Below, piece by piece: positions 21,148 to 32,042 of a stretch of 64,000 nucleotides of DNA. The translations under genes were made by a program, and so were the position numbers. Within the stretch, counting starts at the first letter, position 1, and each line of letters opens with the position of its first letter. The notes under the pieces are model-generated. The model did not search any database. It saw only the letters and a program-made list of their open reading frames with translations, and had not been told where the DNA came from. This stretch comes from Corythucha ciliata (lineage: Eukaryota; Arthropoda; Insecta; Hemiptera; Tingidae): assembly GCA_038030265.1 (NCBI GenBank), contig CM075939.1, forward strand, positions 16,969,253 to 17,033,252, read 5' to 3'.

Positions 21148-23543
21148 CAGGGTGTTTCAGGAGGAATGATCAGGACTTTAACCAGTGGTAGTACTAACTA
21201 GGACAAACCAAAATCGTCATATGAACCCAGGGTCGCAAACGCTTCCCTTCTGAGTTACAGGTATTTTTGTCATTTTTTTGACAAACGCTCTCTTTTCGTC
21301 AATAACCATTTTTAGCGTCGCAGCTATTCGTAACAGAAGAAAACCGATGACGGTTATGGAAAGAGCACAAAATTTCCGTTCAAGAAATGCTGTTGCAACT
21401 AGCTGACGCCATGTTTTAGTACTTTCTTTTATTTTTTGAAAAAACCAAAAACCGTAAATTGTAATTTTACTGTATCTTACAAAGAAGATTATCCCACAAA
21501 CTTCAGTGGCAAAGTCACGGTTAAGTTATTGAAAAAACATGCCAGTATTGTAAGCTACAAAACGACTTTTTAAATTTCACAATCGATGCATTTTTCGCTG
21601 AGATATTGCATCTAACGTTCAGAAATCCCTGATCAGGTAGTCAAATTGAGCCACATAGCACCTACCTAAACAAAATTGAAAACAGTCATTTCCCGAGTCA
21701 ATCCTTGAATGTGCTCACGGAAATAATTTCATGAAACTAATGCCTGGTGTTATTTTGTCAAATAATTACTACAAACCCCTCCCCACCCCACAAAAATAAC
21801 CAAAATCACAGAAAAATGATTGAATAATGTGCATTGTGGACTATGGAATGAAGAAACTGGATGTAAACGGGGGAAGCCTACAACTTACTCGATGGATTGA
21901 TTTTCGTATGTCTTTTGTCCCCCCCCCCTCCCATCATAAAATGTACGAATTTACAACTGTTTTCAGGGGATTGACAATTGTTACTTTTCTATGAGATGAT
22001 TATTATTGTTTCAAAAGACTTACTAAGAGACACAATACATGGTTTTTCGTGAAGTGGAAGTTGTAATCTGGATTTAGATTCGTTCGTGTACTTAAAAAAC
22101 TTAACTATTTCATTATGCCGCATTTGTTTTTCCATTCAGAGTATGCGGACATAGTTTTTATTTATGGCTTTTGCAACGGGAATTCCGCTCGAGCTCGACT
22201 CGAATATCGTGGACGACTCCCACAGCGACCGATCCCCACACCTAGAGTTTTTCGGCAAGTTTTCGACAGCTTTCGTACTACAGAAACAGCGCTCGGATCA
22301 CCTCCGAAAGAGGAAACCTTCAGGAGAATCATGAACAAAACGAAGAAGATGAAATCCTACGTCTAGTCACAATGGATCTTTCCATAGGAGAGTATCAAGA
22401 GCAATCGGAATACCCCATACCCGTGTATGGCGAGCATTGCGCATTAACGGTATGCATCCTTATCACCTGAGAAAAGTGCAAAACCTTCACGACGGTGACG
22501 AAGTTCTCCGATTACAATTTTGTCGATGGCTCGGCGCTAACCGCCATTTAGTCCCAACTATTCTTTTCACTGACGAAGCTACATTCACGAGGGATGGAAT
22601 CAACAACACGCGTAACTGGATGGAATCTAAATCCAGATTACAACTTCCACTGCACGAAAAACCATGTATTGTGTCTCTTAGTAAGTCTTTTGAAACAATA
22701 ATAATCATCTCATAGAAAAGTAACAATTGTCAATCCCCTGAAACTAGTTGTAAATTCGTACTTTTTATGATGGGGGGGGGGGACAAAAGACATACGAAAA
22801 TCAATCCATCGAGTAAGTTGTAGGCTTCCCCAGTTTACATCCAGTTTCTTCATTCATACACATTATTCAATCATTTTTATGTGATTTTGGTTATTTTTGT
22901 GGGGTCGGGAGGGGTTTGTAGTAATTATTTGACAAAATAACACCAGGCATTGGTTTCATGAAATTATTTCCGTGAGCACATTCAAGGATTGACTCGGGAA
23001 ATGACTGTTTTCAATTTTTTTTAGGTAGGTGCTATGTGGCTCAATTTGACTACCTGATCAGGGATTTCTGAACGTTAGATGTAATATCTCAGCGTAAAAT
23101 GCATCGATTGTGAAATTTAAAAAGTCGTTTTGTAGCTTACAATATTGGCATGTTTTATCAATAACTTAACCGTGACTTTGCCACTGAAGTTTGTGGGAAA
23201 ATCTTCTTTGTAAGAAACAGTAAAATTACTATTTACGGTTTTTGTTTTTTTCAAAAAATAAAAGAAAGTACTAAAACCTGGCGTCAGCTAGTTGCAACAG
23301 CATTTCTTGAACGGAAATTTTGTGCTCTTTCCATAACCGTCATCGGTTTTCTTCTGTTACGAATAGCTGCGACGCTAAAAATTGTTAATGACGAAAAGAG
23401 AGCGTTTGGCCCAAAAATGACAAAAATACCTGTAACCTCAGAAGGGAAGCGTTTGCGACCCTGGGTTCATATGACGATTTGGTTTGTCCTAGTTAGTACT
23501 ATCACTGGTTAAAGTCCCTGATCATTCCTCCTGAAACACCCTG
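21148..23543. mobile_element. Tc1/mariner-like element with ~930-bp inverted arms, inactivated
   Basis: The ends CAGGGTGTTTCAGGAGGAAT and its inverse are flanked by TA. The left arm runs 21148-22081 and the right arm 22623-23543. The arms are near-identical inverted copies, far longer than usual for this superfamily. The ~540-bp centre carries only the N-terminal and middle part of a transposase, which then runs into the right arm. The structure looks like a snapback duplication that replaced the missing C-terminal part. Confidence 0.85.
22112..22620 (+). pseudogene. Truncated, frameshifted transposase (DDE superfamily, Tc1/mariner-like)
   Basis: Pieces in different frames give the expected order. 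At 22112-22250 there is an N-terminal helix-turn-helix part with EYADIVFIYGFCNGNS and VFRQVFDSFR. After a frame change the second helix-turn-helix region follows (RAIGIPHTRVWRALR). From ~22437 come YHLRKVQNL, LQFCRWLGANRH and ILFTDEATFTRDGINNTRN, which contains the first or second catalytic Asp region. The reading frame is broken by at least one frameshift near 22360-22390. The rest of the catalytic domain is absent because the right inverted arm begins at 22623. The protein cannot be active. Confidence 0.8.
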
Positions 23544-24556
23544 TATATAAATATATATATACATATATAGCAAATCGAGCCGACCTCGGATTCCGTGTTC
23601 TAGGGTTCTGAAACGTGAAAAAAAAGTATCACAACCCATATGTGCGACCATCAGGGCGAGACCAATAGTGCATTTTTTGAATGAAATGCACTAAAAGATA
23701 ATAATATTTTGCTTCAGTATAATGTATAAGCTACCGCAGTAGGACTCAATCTGAAATAATACGTCGGGGAAGTTTCGACTCATAATAAACCTTATCACCT
23801 TATCATCAACCCCTAGGACAGTTTGACATTATTGATACAAATCCCACGTTTTAAGGCAGTTCGTGTTTTTCACAAATTTTTTAAGTTTCTCTACGTAATA
23901 ATTAGTGTCGGGAAGACCTGATTCGCAATCGACAGGGTCTACTTGATTTTTTGAATCCGTCCGGCTTCAGATGAACATTATTTTCCTCACCTCTCTCTAG
24001 AATTCTAGATAACCAAAATGTCTTTTCACCACTCCGGCGCAGCTCACGGTAAAAACACTTCGTGTAGTCAAATTGAATCGTTTATTTATGAGTTGATTAT
24101 AATAAATTATGCTTTTGAAGTCATAACAGACGTGTTCGACACATTTACACCCTCCAGAGACCACCGTCAAAAGCACACGAATGTCGGGTTTGGTTTCTTC
24201 CGGGATTAGTCGAAATTGATGACTTTCGGGTGACAAGCAAACTCGAGACACAGGGTACGGTGTACAGCACTTGTGAAACTGTGAGTATCACCATCACCCA
24301 TGAAAACTTATTTTCTGGCCGTTGAGCTCACTACACTGTGTGTGTTTTTTTAAAGTTTTTGGTGGGATTCAGTGTTCGGTGTTTCAGAAACGGCTGCCCT
24401 TTCTTCTTTGACATATTCGTATTCAATTCAGCCGCTACAGTTTTTCTGCGATGACTGCAATCTACAACGATCATCGTAGAACAATATCAACATGGTTTTT
24501 TTAAAGCTGGCTTCTCCTTTGTGAGCCTTTACTTCGCCGGGCACCAAGTTCACGAG
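23544..24556. other. No gene seen
   Basis: A minus-strand open frame at 24251-23997 (containing SGGCKCVEHVC) and its plus-strand overlap are the only candidates. Neither has a start context or splice signals that persuade me. Confidence 0.3.
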
Positions 24557-25010
24557 CCATTTTTCTAATCTCCGAAAAAATAAATAAATAAAAAGGCGAG
24601 GGACTATTCACTTTAACCAATACAAAAAATATCTAAACGAAACGGCAGAAGTTGGAGACTAGACTCCTCCTTACTTCTTCTAAACATTGAAAGGGGGTGA
24701 GGTGGGTTCTAACCTTCTTATTTGTTATGAGTCGAATTACCTTTGAAAAATCGAACCTCGCTTCCCCATCGTATTAATACGTTGCACATGATATAGGCAG
24801 GAGGGGCAGAGTATAAAATCGCTTGGAGGGAAAACAGAAATTTCGAATTAACTACTTTCAAACATTTTTTAAATGGTTTTATTGATGGATAATTCGTTAG
24901 AAATACATCTCATCGTGTTTATGGTTGACCAAGCTTTCAGAATAAAAATAAAAAAAAAATCATGTTTCTTCCTCATGCGTTCTTGCTTACGAAAATAACT
25001 CTTCAGGGGG

Positions 25011-25129
25011 CCTATTCAGCAAGATTCAGCGCCGGCGCTGCGCTATCCGCCCGTCTTGTCTAAAAACATATGTTCCAATTCGGAGAGGACGGATGGATAT
25101 CGCCGCTGGCGCTAAATTTTACTGAATTG
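25011..25129. mobile_element. ~119-bp hairpin element, GGCCTATTCAG terminus
   Basis: The left arm CCTATTCAGCAAGATTCAGC and the right arm TTTTACTGAATTG are imperfect inverted repeats sharing CAGCGCCGGCG/CGCTGGCGCT. The centre TAAAAACATATGTTCC matches the centre of the hairpin at 11.2 kb. A second copy lies at 29429-29546 within duplication copy 2. Confidence 0.6.
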
Positions 25130-25517
25130 CAGGAGTTTCTTGCTGTCTTTTTGAAACGCAAATTGCAAAATTACTGTTTGACCACATGATCTGTGATTGA
25201 TGGAAGGGGGCCCCAGGACGCCGTCGCTGGACGCTTCACAGTAGGCATAGACAAGAATCAAGCGCAGTATAACATTGCCTGCAACACGTTCTTGCGTTCG
25301 GCCAATCATGTTACGTTTGGATAAAAATTAGCTCGCACTAGGTCGTTTACGTTTTTAAAAGAATACCTAATACACACAACTTTTGACTTGAGAAGATAAG
25401 AACGAACGAAGAGAACCTCCAACTTGAATAAAATATTATATATGAAACTGAAAAATTGTGGAACTCTAGAAAAAACATTTTTTTTTGTTTTTAATGATAA
25501 ACTAAAGTCTGTCCACT

Positions 25518-25967
25518 TAAGCTTTGGTTTCCTAGAAAAGCGGCGCCGTAATATAGCGGTAGAAAAAATCCCCTTTTAAATCACACCAGTAGTTGCCTAG
25601 AGAGCGGTCAACAGACAGCGGCACCGCTTCGAATGAGACGGCCGTCCATGACGGTGATGAACTGTTCATCAACGATTTTTGACGGTGACGGTGAACGTTT
25701 TTTGTTTACAATGAGCGTGAAAACCGCCTGGACACTGGATGGTGGCGAAATTGTAATTAATATTGTCCGAAAACGACTCTATTCTGTTCTTAAAAGAAAA
25801 TACTACCAAATAGTTGGAGCTACGAGGAAAAACGTTCATCACCACCGTCACAATGGAAGCGGTGCCGCTGTCTGTTTACCGCTCTCTTGGCAACTATGGT
25901 TTGATTTAAAAGGGAAATTTTCTACCATAATATTACGGCACCGCTTTTCTAGGAAACCAAAGCTTTA
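25518..25967. mobile_element. ~450-bp palindromic element with ~110-bp arms
   Basis: The outer end AAGCTTTGGTTTCCTAGAAA is inverted at the right end. Arms include CACCGCTT/AAGCGGTG and AGACAGCGGCACC/GGTGCCGCTGTCT. The centre carries an inner inverted repeat based on GACGGTGATGAACG. Open frames at 25633-25968 (+) and 25851-25669 (-) are products of this palindrome. A second copy lies at 29936-30385. Confidence 0.7.
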
Positions 25968-26169
25968 GAGATGGACTCTCGAACGTGTTGCTTCATTTCG
26001 ATAGTTCGATTTGTTCACTCCCACCAAAAATATTTAATGAAATTAACAACTGATCGACAACAAACTTTTTCTACGGGCACTACCCAAGTAGCAAAGTTAC
26101 GTTAATTTTACGTGAAATATTCGACGAGAACTACGTAAATTTTACGTGCATTTCACGTGTCATATCGAC

Positions 26170-26510
26170 GTTAAAATCACGTGAAAATGACTCCCTTTTC
26201 TGGTAAATATTTCGTAATTTTGATGGGTAATTTTTCGAATATTTCACGTACATTTTTAGAATACTTTACCGTCAATTTTACGTAAAATACACTGACAAAT
26301 CTACGAATAATTCACGGTGAATATTGCGCAATATTAGTGGTTAAATGTACGAATATTTAACCATTAATTTTACGAAAAATACACCGGCGAATTTACGAAT
26401 AATTTACAGTGAAATTTTCGCATAATTAGTGATTAAATGTCCGAACATTTAACCATTAATTTTACGTGAAGTGCACCGGCAAATCTATGAACAATTCACG
26501 GGCAATATGT
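26170..26510. repeat. Degenerate ~91-bp tandem repeat
   Basis: Three to four units share AACCATTAATTTTACG, ACACCGGCAAATCTACG and AATAATTCACGGTGAA in order, spaced by about 91 bp. Strongly diverged, non-coding. Confidence 0.55.
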
Positions 26511-26615
26511 ATCCCTCCATTTAATTGGCTGGTCCTATGGCAACTCTGCTCCGAAAACGTTTCAGACTCCTTGCTGGAATAGACCTAGCGAATGGCAGTA
26601 CAACATTAGGCTGAT

Positions 26616-27945
26616 CTAGCTATAGCTGCTACTAAATCATGAGTTGCGACTTACATTAATTCCAAATAATTCATTTTTGAACTTCCTTCAATAATCAATA
26701 TGCTTGTCAGACAGTTGAGCGCAGTTTCTAGAGAAAGTATAGTGTAAGGCCCTGTTCACAAGCTCTATGTTTGTGTTGTGTGGTGTCTATGCAACCTATA
26801 AAAATGCTTCATTTTTCGAGGGAGTACATTTTTTTGGCTGCATAGACTCCACAGAAAGTATTGGCGATTGTAGCTAAGGGATACGATGTCTGGCGACGTT
26901 TCAGAGAAACATTGAGTCCGGTACTCCATGTGATTTGTTGTTGTCGTTTGACAACAAACTACAACAAAGGTTTTATACAATGAGGATGTTCATGTATCAA
27001 AAATGTTGATCAGTGACACTTTTTTACTGTGAACTACGGCTAAATAATCCGATGGTGACGAGGAGGCCTCGATATTGTACCATTGGCATCACCGAATCAA
27101 GAAAACAAGACGGTTATGCGGGTGCGCAGTACTCCCGTACAGAAACTTTCACCGTCGGCTATATGTTGGAGCAGGAAAACTCGAAAACACCGATTCAAAA
27201 ACGTTTTCGACCATTTTGCTGAACCTGTGCCGTTCTCTGAGCACTAAAACGAAACGGTGAACTGGCGAGTACCAATGAAGAAATGATAGGGCGCTCGAGG
27301 GATGTCTCTCAAGGGTGAATCCAGAGAAAACTGTGTGCTGTGTTTTCTCTTCCCATCGTAACCGAGACACAACATTGTCATTTCATTTTTTCGCAAAAAT
27401 TGAGGGTTCAACGGTGTCAGCAATCAATTAGCCCAGTGTTGGGAGAAAGTCGACCGCCGAAAGGCTTGGGGGCTTGCTTGACGTTCGAGTATAAGTGTAT
27501 CAGAGACCATGTTCTTCTGTTCTCGTCACTTTAGGCCAACTGACTACTTTTTTCCCATTATGTTACGGACGTTGACCACGAAAAAACACTTTTAAAAAAC
27601 ACAAGACTTGTTATCATTTAAGCGCCGCTAGTGATAGCTACAATCGCCAATAGTGTAAGGCCCTGTTCACAAGCCCTATGTTCACGTTCTGTGGAGTCTA
27701 TGCAGCCAAACAAATTTACTCCCTCGAAAAATGAAGCATTTTTATAGGTTGCAAAGACACCACAGAACACAAACATAGAGCTTGTGAACAGAGGGTCTTA
27801 CACTATACTTTCTCTAGAAACTGCGCTCAACTATCAATTTACGTAACGGCTGTCCGACAAGCATATTTAAGAAAGTTCAAAAATGATTTATTTGGAATTA
27901 ATGTAAGTCGCAACTCATGATTTAATAGCAGCTAGCTAGAGCCAA
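26616..27945. mobile_element. Large inverted-repeat element (~1.3 kb, ~260-300-bp arms)
   Basis: The left arm starts CTAGCTATAGCTGCTACTAA and the right arm ends with its inverse (TAATAGCAGCTAGCTAG). Both arms contain ATGAGTTGCGACTTACATTA and TAGAAACTGCGCTC (in the two orientations). The hairpin at 27653-27803 is nested in the right arm and about 115 bp of the same unit sit in the left. The ~760-bp centre has only short open frames. Confidence 0.6.
27653..27803. mobile_element. ~151-bp hairpin element, GTGTAAGGCCCTGTTCACAAG termini
   Basis: Both ends read GTGTAAGGCCCTGTTCACAA or close to it, inverted. The arms continue through CTATGTT and TGTGGAGTCTATGCA. The core is CTCCCTCGAAAAATGAAGC. A partial inverted copy lies at 26743-26866. 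Confidence 0.65.
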
Positions 27946-28973
27946 TGGCTATCAAATTCGCAATAAACACTAATCTTCCGGCGAGGGAAGTTGTGAAGGC
28001 TGACGCCATCCTTCGTTCCCAAGTGGCAACCAAAACACATCAAACCTACCTGATTCTGTCAACCGAAACGTTCGTTTTAGATACAGGTCACATTAAGACT
28101 TGATTGTTATCCTTTTGCAACACAATTCGAGCAAAGGAAAACTAATTAAAAAATAAAAAACCACTATCTGGAGCAATCAACCACTTTACTATTCACAATT
28201 TGTTTGGGAAACCTCAAACCCTTCAATCTCCCCGGGACTCCTTCACTTAAATCCGCCTGACCTGAGCGCGCTCCGGTCCACCTTCCCGCCCCCAATTGGG
28301 AATTCAGGCTATTACTTGGAGCGCTGCCGTCTGATAATGAAAAGAGTACTCCTTGGTAAATTCCTACTGATTTCAATGACAGTGCCGGGTGTTTTAATTA
28401 AATTCGTGGTTTTAAATGTTGATTGAGGGCTCGAAATGAATGAATTTATGTTCTCTGGGTGGAATACTGTATTGCGAGTCTACACAAGTCAATTTTACGA
28501 GTGGCCGTATGGCGAAAAAAATCTAAGCTTCCAAAAAGAAATGCCTCGGTGGGAATTCCCTCTCCTGAAAAACACCGGCAACACCAACAAAACAGTAGGT
28601 ACATCTGTTTTTTCATTCAAATGTGTTGAACTTCCTTAACCAGAGGACTTCAAAGGCGGCTTCGATAGCCACTTTGCTCGGGAAACCTCCTTTATTCTGA
28701 TAAAAGGGTGTAGATAATGAACCTCAGGGAAGCTTGGCTTGGTCACATTTCTGTTCTGTAGCATTCCCTACTCATTAATGGTCTGGTAATTTGTTCGTTT
28801 TGTGATTGTATGGTTACTCCGAAAAATGCGCTTAAGGCGGAACTGCAGTGATGATTCCTTGACCCCCTCCCTTCATCCCTCGACTACTACTCGGCATACA
28901 CTTCCTCTCCTTATTTCTGCACCAAAACCTGATTCGTTTTAATCTTCAGAAATTCCGCATATGCAGTAGTTTT
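27946..28973. other. No gene seen
   Basis: Open frames at 28376-28164 (-) and 28436-28639 (+) lack family features. The stretch separates the two copies of the 1.5-kb duplication. Confidence 0.3.
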
Positions 28974-30500
28974 CCATTTTTCTAATCTCCGAAAAAATAA
29001 ATAAATAAAAAGGCGAGGGACTATTCACTTTAACCAATACAAAAAATATCTAAACGAAACGGCAGAAGTTGGAGACTAGACTCCTCCTTACTTCTTCTAA
29101 ACATTGAAAGGGGGTGAGGTGGGTTCTAACCTTCTTATTTGTTATGAGTCGAATTACCTTTGAAAAATCGAACCTCGCTTCCCCATCGTATTAATACGTT
29201 GCACATGATATAGGCAGGAGGGGCAGAGTATAAAATCGCTTGGAGGGAAAACAGAAATTTCGAATTAACTACTTTCAAACATTTTTTAAATGGTTTTATT
29301 GATGGATAATTCGTTAGAAATACATCTCATCGTGTTTATGGTTGACCAAGCTTTCAGAATAAAAATAAAAAAAAAAATCATGTTTCTTCCTCATGCGTTC
29401 TTGCTTACGAAAATAACTCTTCAGGGGGCCTATTCAGCAAGATTCAGCGCCGGCGCTGCGCTATCCGCCCGTCTTGTCTAAAAACATATGTTCCAATTCG
29501 GAGAGGACGGATGGATATCGCCGCTGGCGCTAAATTTTACTGAATTGCAGGAGTTTCTTGCTGTCTTTTTGAAACGCAAATTGCAAAATTACTGTTTTGA
29601 CCACATGATCTGTGATTGATGGAAGGGGGCCCCAGGACGCCGTCGCTGGACGCTTCACAGTAGGCATAGACAAGAATCAAGCGCAGTATAACATTGCCTG
29701 CAACACGTTCTTGCGTTCGGCCAATCATGTTACGTTTGGATAAAAATTAGCTCGCACTAGGTCGTTTACGTTTTTAAAAGAATACCTAATACACACAACT
29801 TTTGACTTGAGAAGATAAGAACGAACGAAGAGAACCTCCAACTTGAATAAAATATTATATATGAAACTGAAAAATTGTGGAACTCTAGAAAAAACATTTT
29901 TTTTGTTTTTAATGATAAACTAAAGTCTGTCCACTTAAGCTTTGGTTTCCTAGAAAAGCGGCGCCGTAATATAGCGGTAGAAAAAATCCCCTTTTAAATC
30001 ACACCAGTAGTTGCCTAGAGAGCGGTCAACAGACAGCGGCACCGCTTCGAATGAGACGGCCGTCCATGACGGTGATGAACTGTTCATCAACGATTTTTGA
30101 CGGTGACGGTGAACGTTTTTTGTTTACAATGAGCGTGAAAACTGCCTGGACACTGGATGGTGGCGAAATTGTAATTAATATTGTCCGAAAACGACTCTAT
30201 TCTGTTGTTAAAAGAAAATACTACCAAATAGTTGGAGCTACGAGGAAAAACGTTCATCACCACCGTCACAATGGAAGCGGTGCCGCTGTCTGTTTACCGC
30301 TCTCTTGGCAACTATGGTTTGATTTAAAAGGGAAATTTTCTACCGTAATATTACGGCACCGCTTTTCTAGGAAACCAAAGCTTTAGAGATGGACTCTCGA
30401 ACGTGTTGCTTCATTTCGATAGTTCGATTTGTTCACTCCCACCAAAAATATTTAATGAAATTAACAACTGATCGACAACAAACTTTTTCTACGGGCACTA
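28974..30500. repeat. Direct duplication, copy 2 (1,527 bp)
   Basis: Near-identical to 24557-26082, same orientation, with the same two palindromic elements inside. Flanking sequences differ on both sides and no target duplication is visible. Confidence 0.9.
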
Positions 30501-31130
30501 TGGTTACGTACAGACTCTACACAGTGATAATTTGTTCTAAAATCATTCCCAGTGCGTTATTTTTAGTAGAAGGGGTAAAGGGGAAGCTCATTTCACTAAA
30601 TTCGGGAGCGGGCGAGAGTCCATCACTAATTAGCTTGACTAATAATCATGTTCCAGCGTCCAATGAAGTGAAGCAGTGCGCCTCATGTCGAGTGACACAA
30701 ATCGCTGGCACAAAAGAAGACCGGCTTAAGTGCACATTTTTCTATTTTCGGGTTCTGCATCAGTAATGCCTAGAATTTCATGCTCTTTCCAATGGTCTAA
30801 TCGGCTTATTTCTACGTCCTCCCAATCACCACCAGAGTGCATTTACGACGCTAAACTCTCTCTCAAACTTCATCATTATTCATTGCCAGAGACTCATCTA
30901 CAGTACATTCTATTTTTGATGCGGCGACGTTGTGAAGGATGTATATCGGTAGGAAATCAATAGTTATTAATTGTCCTCTTCACAGGTTTTTATTCTTTAT
31001 TTGGCGGAACTAGTTTTCGGCTCACGGAGCCATTATCAACGCCTTCAAATTTTGGGGTTTACATATGGGAAATACCCGTGTCAATTTCCATAGCGTGTCA
31101 AAATAAAGGTACCTATCACTTATAAAGACT
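30501..31130. other. No gene seen
   Basis: Open frames 30389-30766 and 30730-30963 are not supported by any domain or splice structure. Confidence 0.3.
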
Positions 31131-31310
31131 AGACTAGTTTACAAACTAGTCTACAACTACAAACTAGTTTACAAACTAGTCTACAACTACAAACTAGTTT
31201 ACAAACTAGTCTACAACTACAAACTAGTTTACAAACTAGTCATCTTCAGTAGTGTACAAACTAGTCTACAACCTACCGGTCTACAAACTAGTTTACAAAC
31301 TAGTCATCTT
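31131..31310. repeat. Tandem repeat, ~30-bp ACAAACTAGTCTACAACTAC unit
   Basis: Alternating ACAAACTAGT, TTACAAACTAGT and CTACAACTAC blocks repeat about six times with high identity. Two copies of CATCTTCAGTAGTG are interspersed. A young simple tandem expansion. Confidence 0.8.
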
Positions 31311-31680
31311 CAGTAGTGAAGTTTTCAGCGATGACTTTTGTGAAACAGAAATCGTTTCTTTTGGACAAGAGTGGCGTAACTTTTGAAAGTGTAGGTGTGC
31401 TGTGGTGCAATACCGTCTCAAAAGTGAATTACGCCCATCTTCGATGGAAACCCAATAACTTCCAGAACAAGTCCGCATCATCCGCTGATTAACTCTTCAC
31501 TAATTGGCGGAAACAATCTCAAATTTGGAGCACATTACACAGGACCCTCACTGAGAACGGTGTCTTTAGTGAAACTACAGGACTACAGGAACTACTATAG
31601 TTCCTGTAGTTAGAGTAGGCTCTGTGGAGGGGGAAGGGGCCGGTAAAAAGAATACTTTGATTTCTCCAACTAGAAGTACA
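31311..31680. other. No gene seen
   Basis: Contains a small palindrome AGGAACTACTATAGTTCCT near 31589-31607 and nothing coding. Confidence 0.3.
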
Positions 31681-31866
31681 GATAGTCCGGGAGCCCGCCG
31701 TCCGCCGTATGAAAAATTCGTATCATCTAATCGCGCTTGAAACCGTCATCACGAGGTTACATGCACCAGCAAGTGCGCCTGTAACATCGTCAGAAATTTT
31801 TAGCGGGGCAAGGCAAAAAAAATCGTTTTTCTGATCATTAGATCGTGTCTGGCGTTTGTAAAGGCA
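31680..31866. repeat. Dispersed repeat, inverted relative of 15.2 kb
   Basis: TAGTCCGGGAGCCC, CCGTATGAAAAATTCG and GATCGTGTCTGGCGT appear in the reverse order and strand at 15.2-15.3 kb. The hairpin element at 31868 follows directly. Confidence 0.45.
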
Positions 31867-31867
31867 C

Positions 31868-32042
31868 AGGCCCTTTCACACTAGGAGAAAAAAAGACGCC
31901 GACGTGCGTGTCAGCGTCCGACTCCTACAGTAAAAACACATAATATATAATTCTATGGGGCCTTTCACATTGGACGCGTTCGCGGGAGTCGTCTCTCCCC
32001 CGAGAAAAAAGACAGTGACTCGCGCCGTGTGAAAGGGCCCTT
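31868..32042. mobile_element. ~175-bp hairpin element, AGGCCCTTTCACAC termini
   Basis: Inverted ends AGGCCCTTTCACAC and GTGTGAAAGGGCCC. The arms carry GGAGAAAAAAAGAC and its inverse, and the centre GACTCCTACAGTAAAAACACA then CTATGGGGCCTTTCACATT. Same family as 9935-10137. The internal GGCCTTTCACAT repeats the terminal motif, as if two units were fused. Confidence 0.7.

Larger units (their letters stand above)
24557..26082. repeat. Direct duplication, copy 1 (1,526 bp)
   Basis: Begins CCATTTTTCTAATCTCCG and ends CTACGGGCACTA. It is almost identical to 28974-30500; I noted only about half a dozen differences, including a C/T, a C/G and an A/G substitution and small length changes in homopolymers. 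It contains two palindromic elements (25011-25129 and 25518-25967). Confidence 0.9.

Noticed and set aside
25633..25968. 111-residue open frame, duplicated at 30051-30386
   Set aside because: Although conserved between the two copies, it reads through the arms of a palindromic element and has overlapping frames on the other strand; the conservation is explained by the recent duplication.
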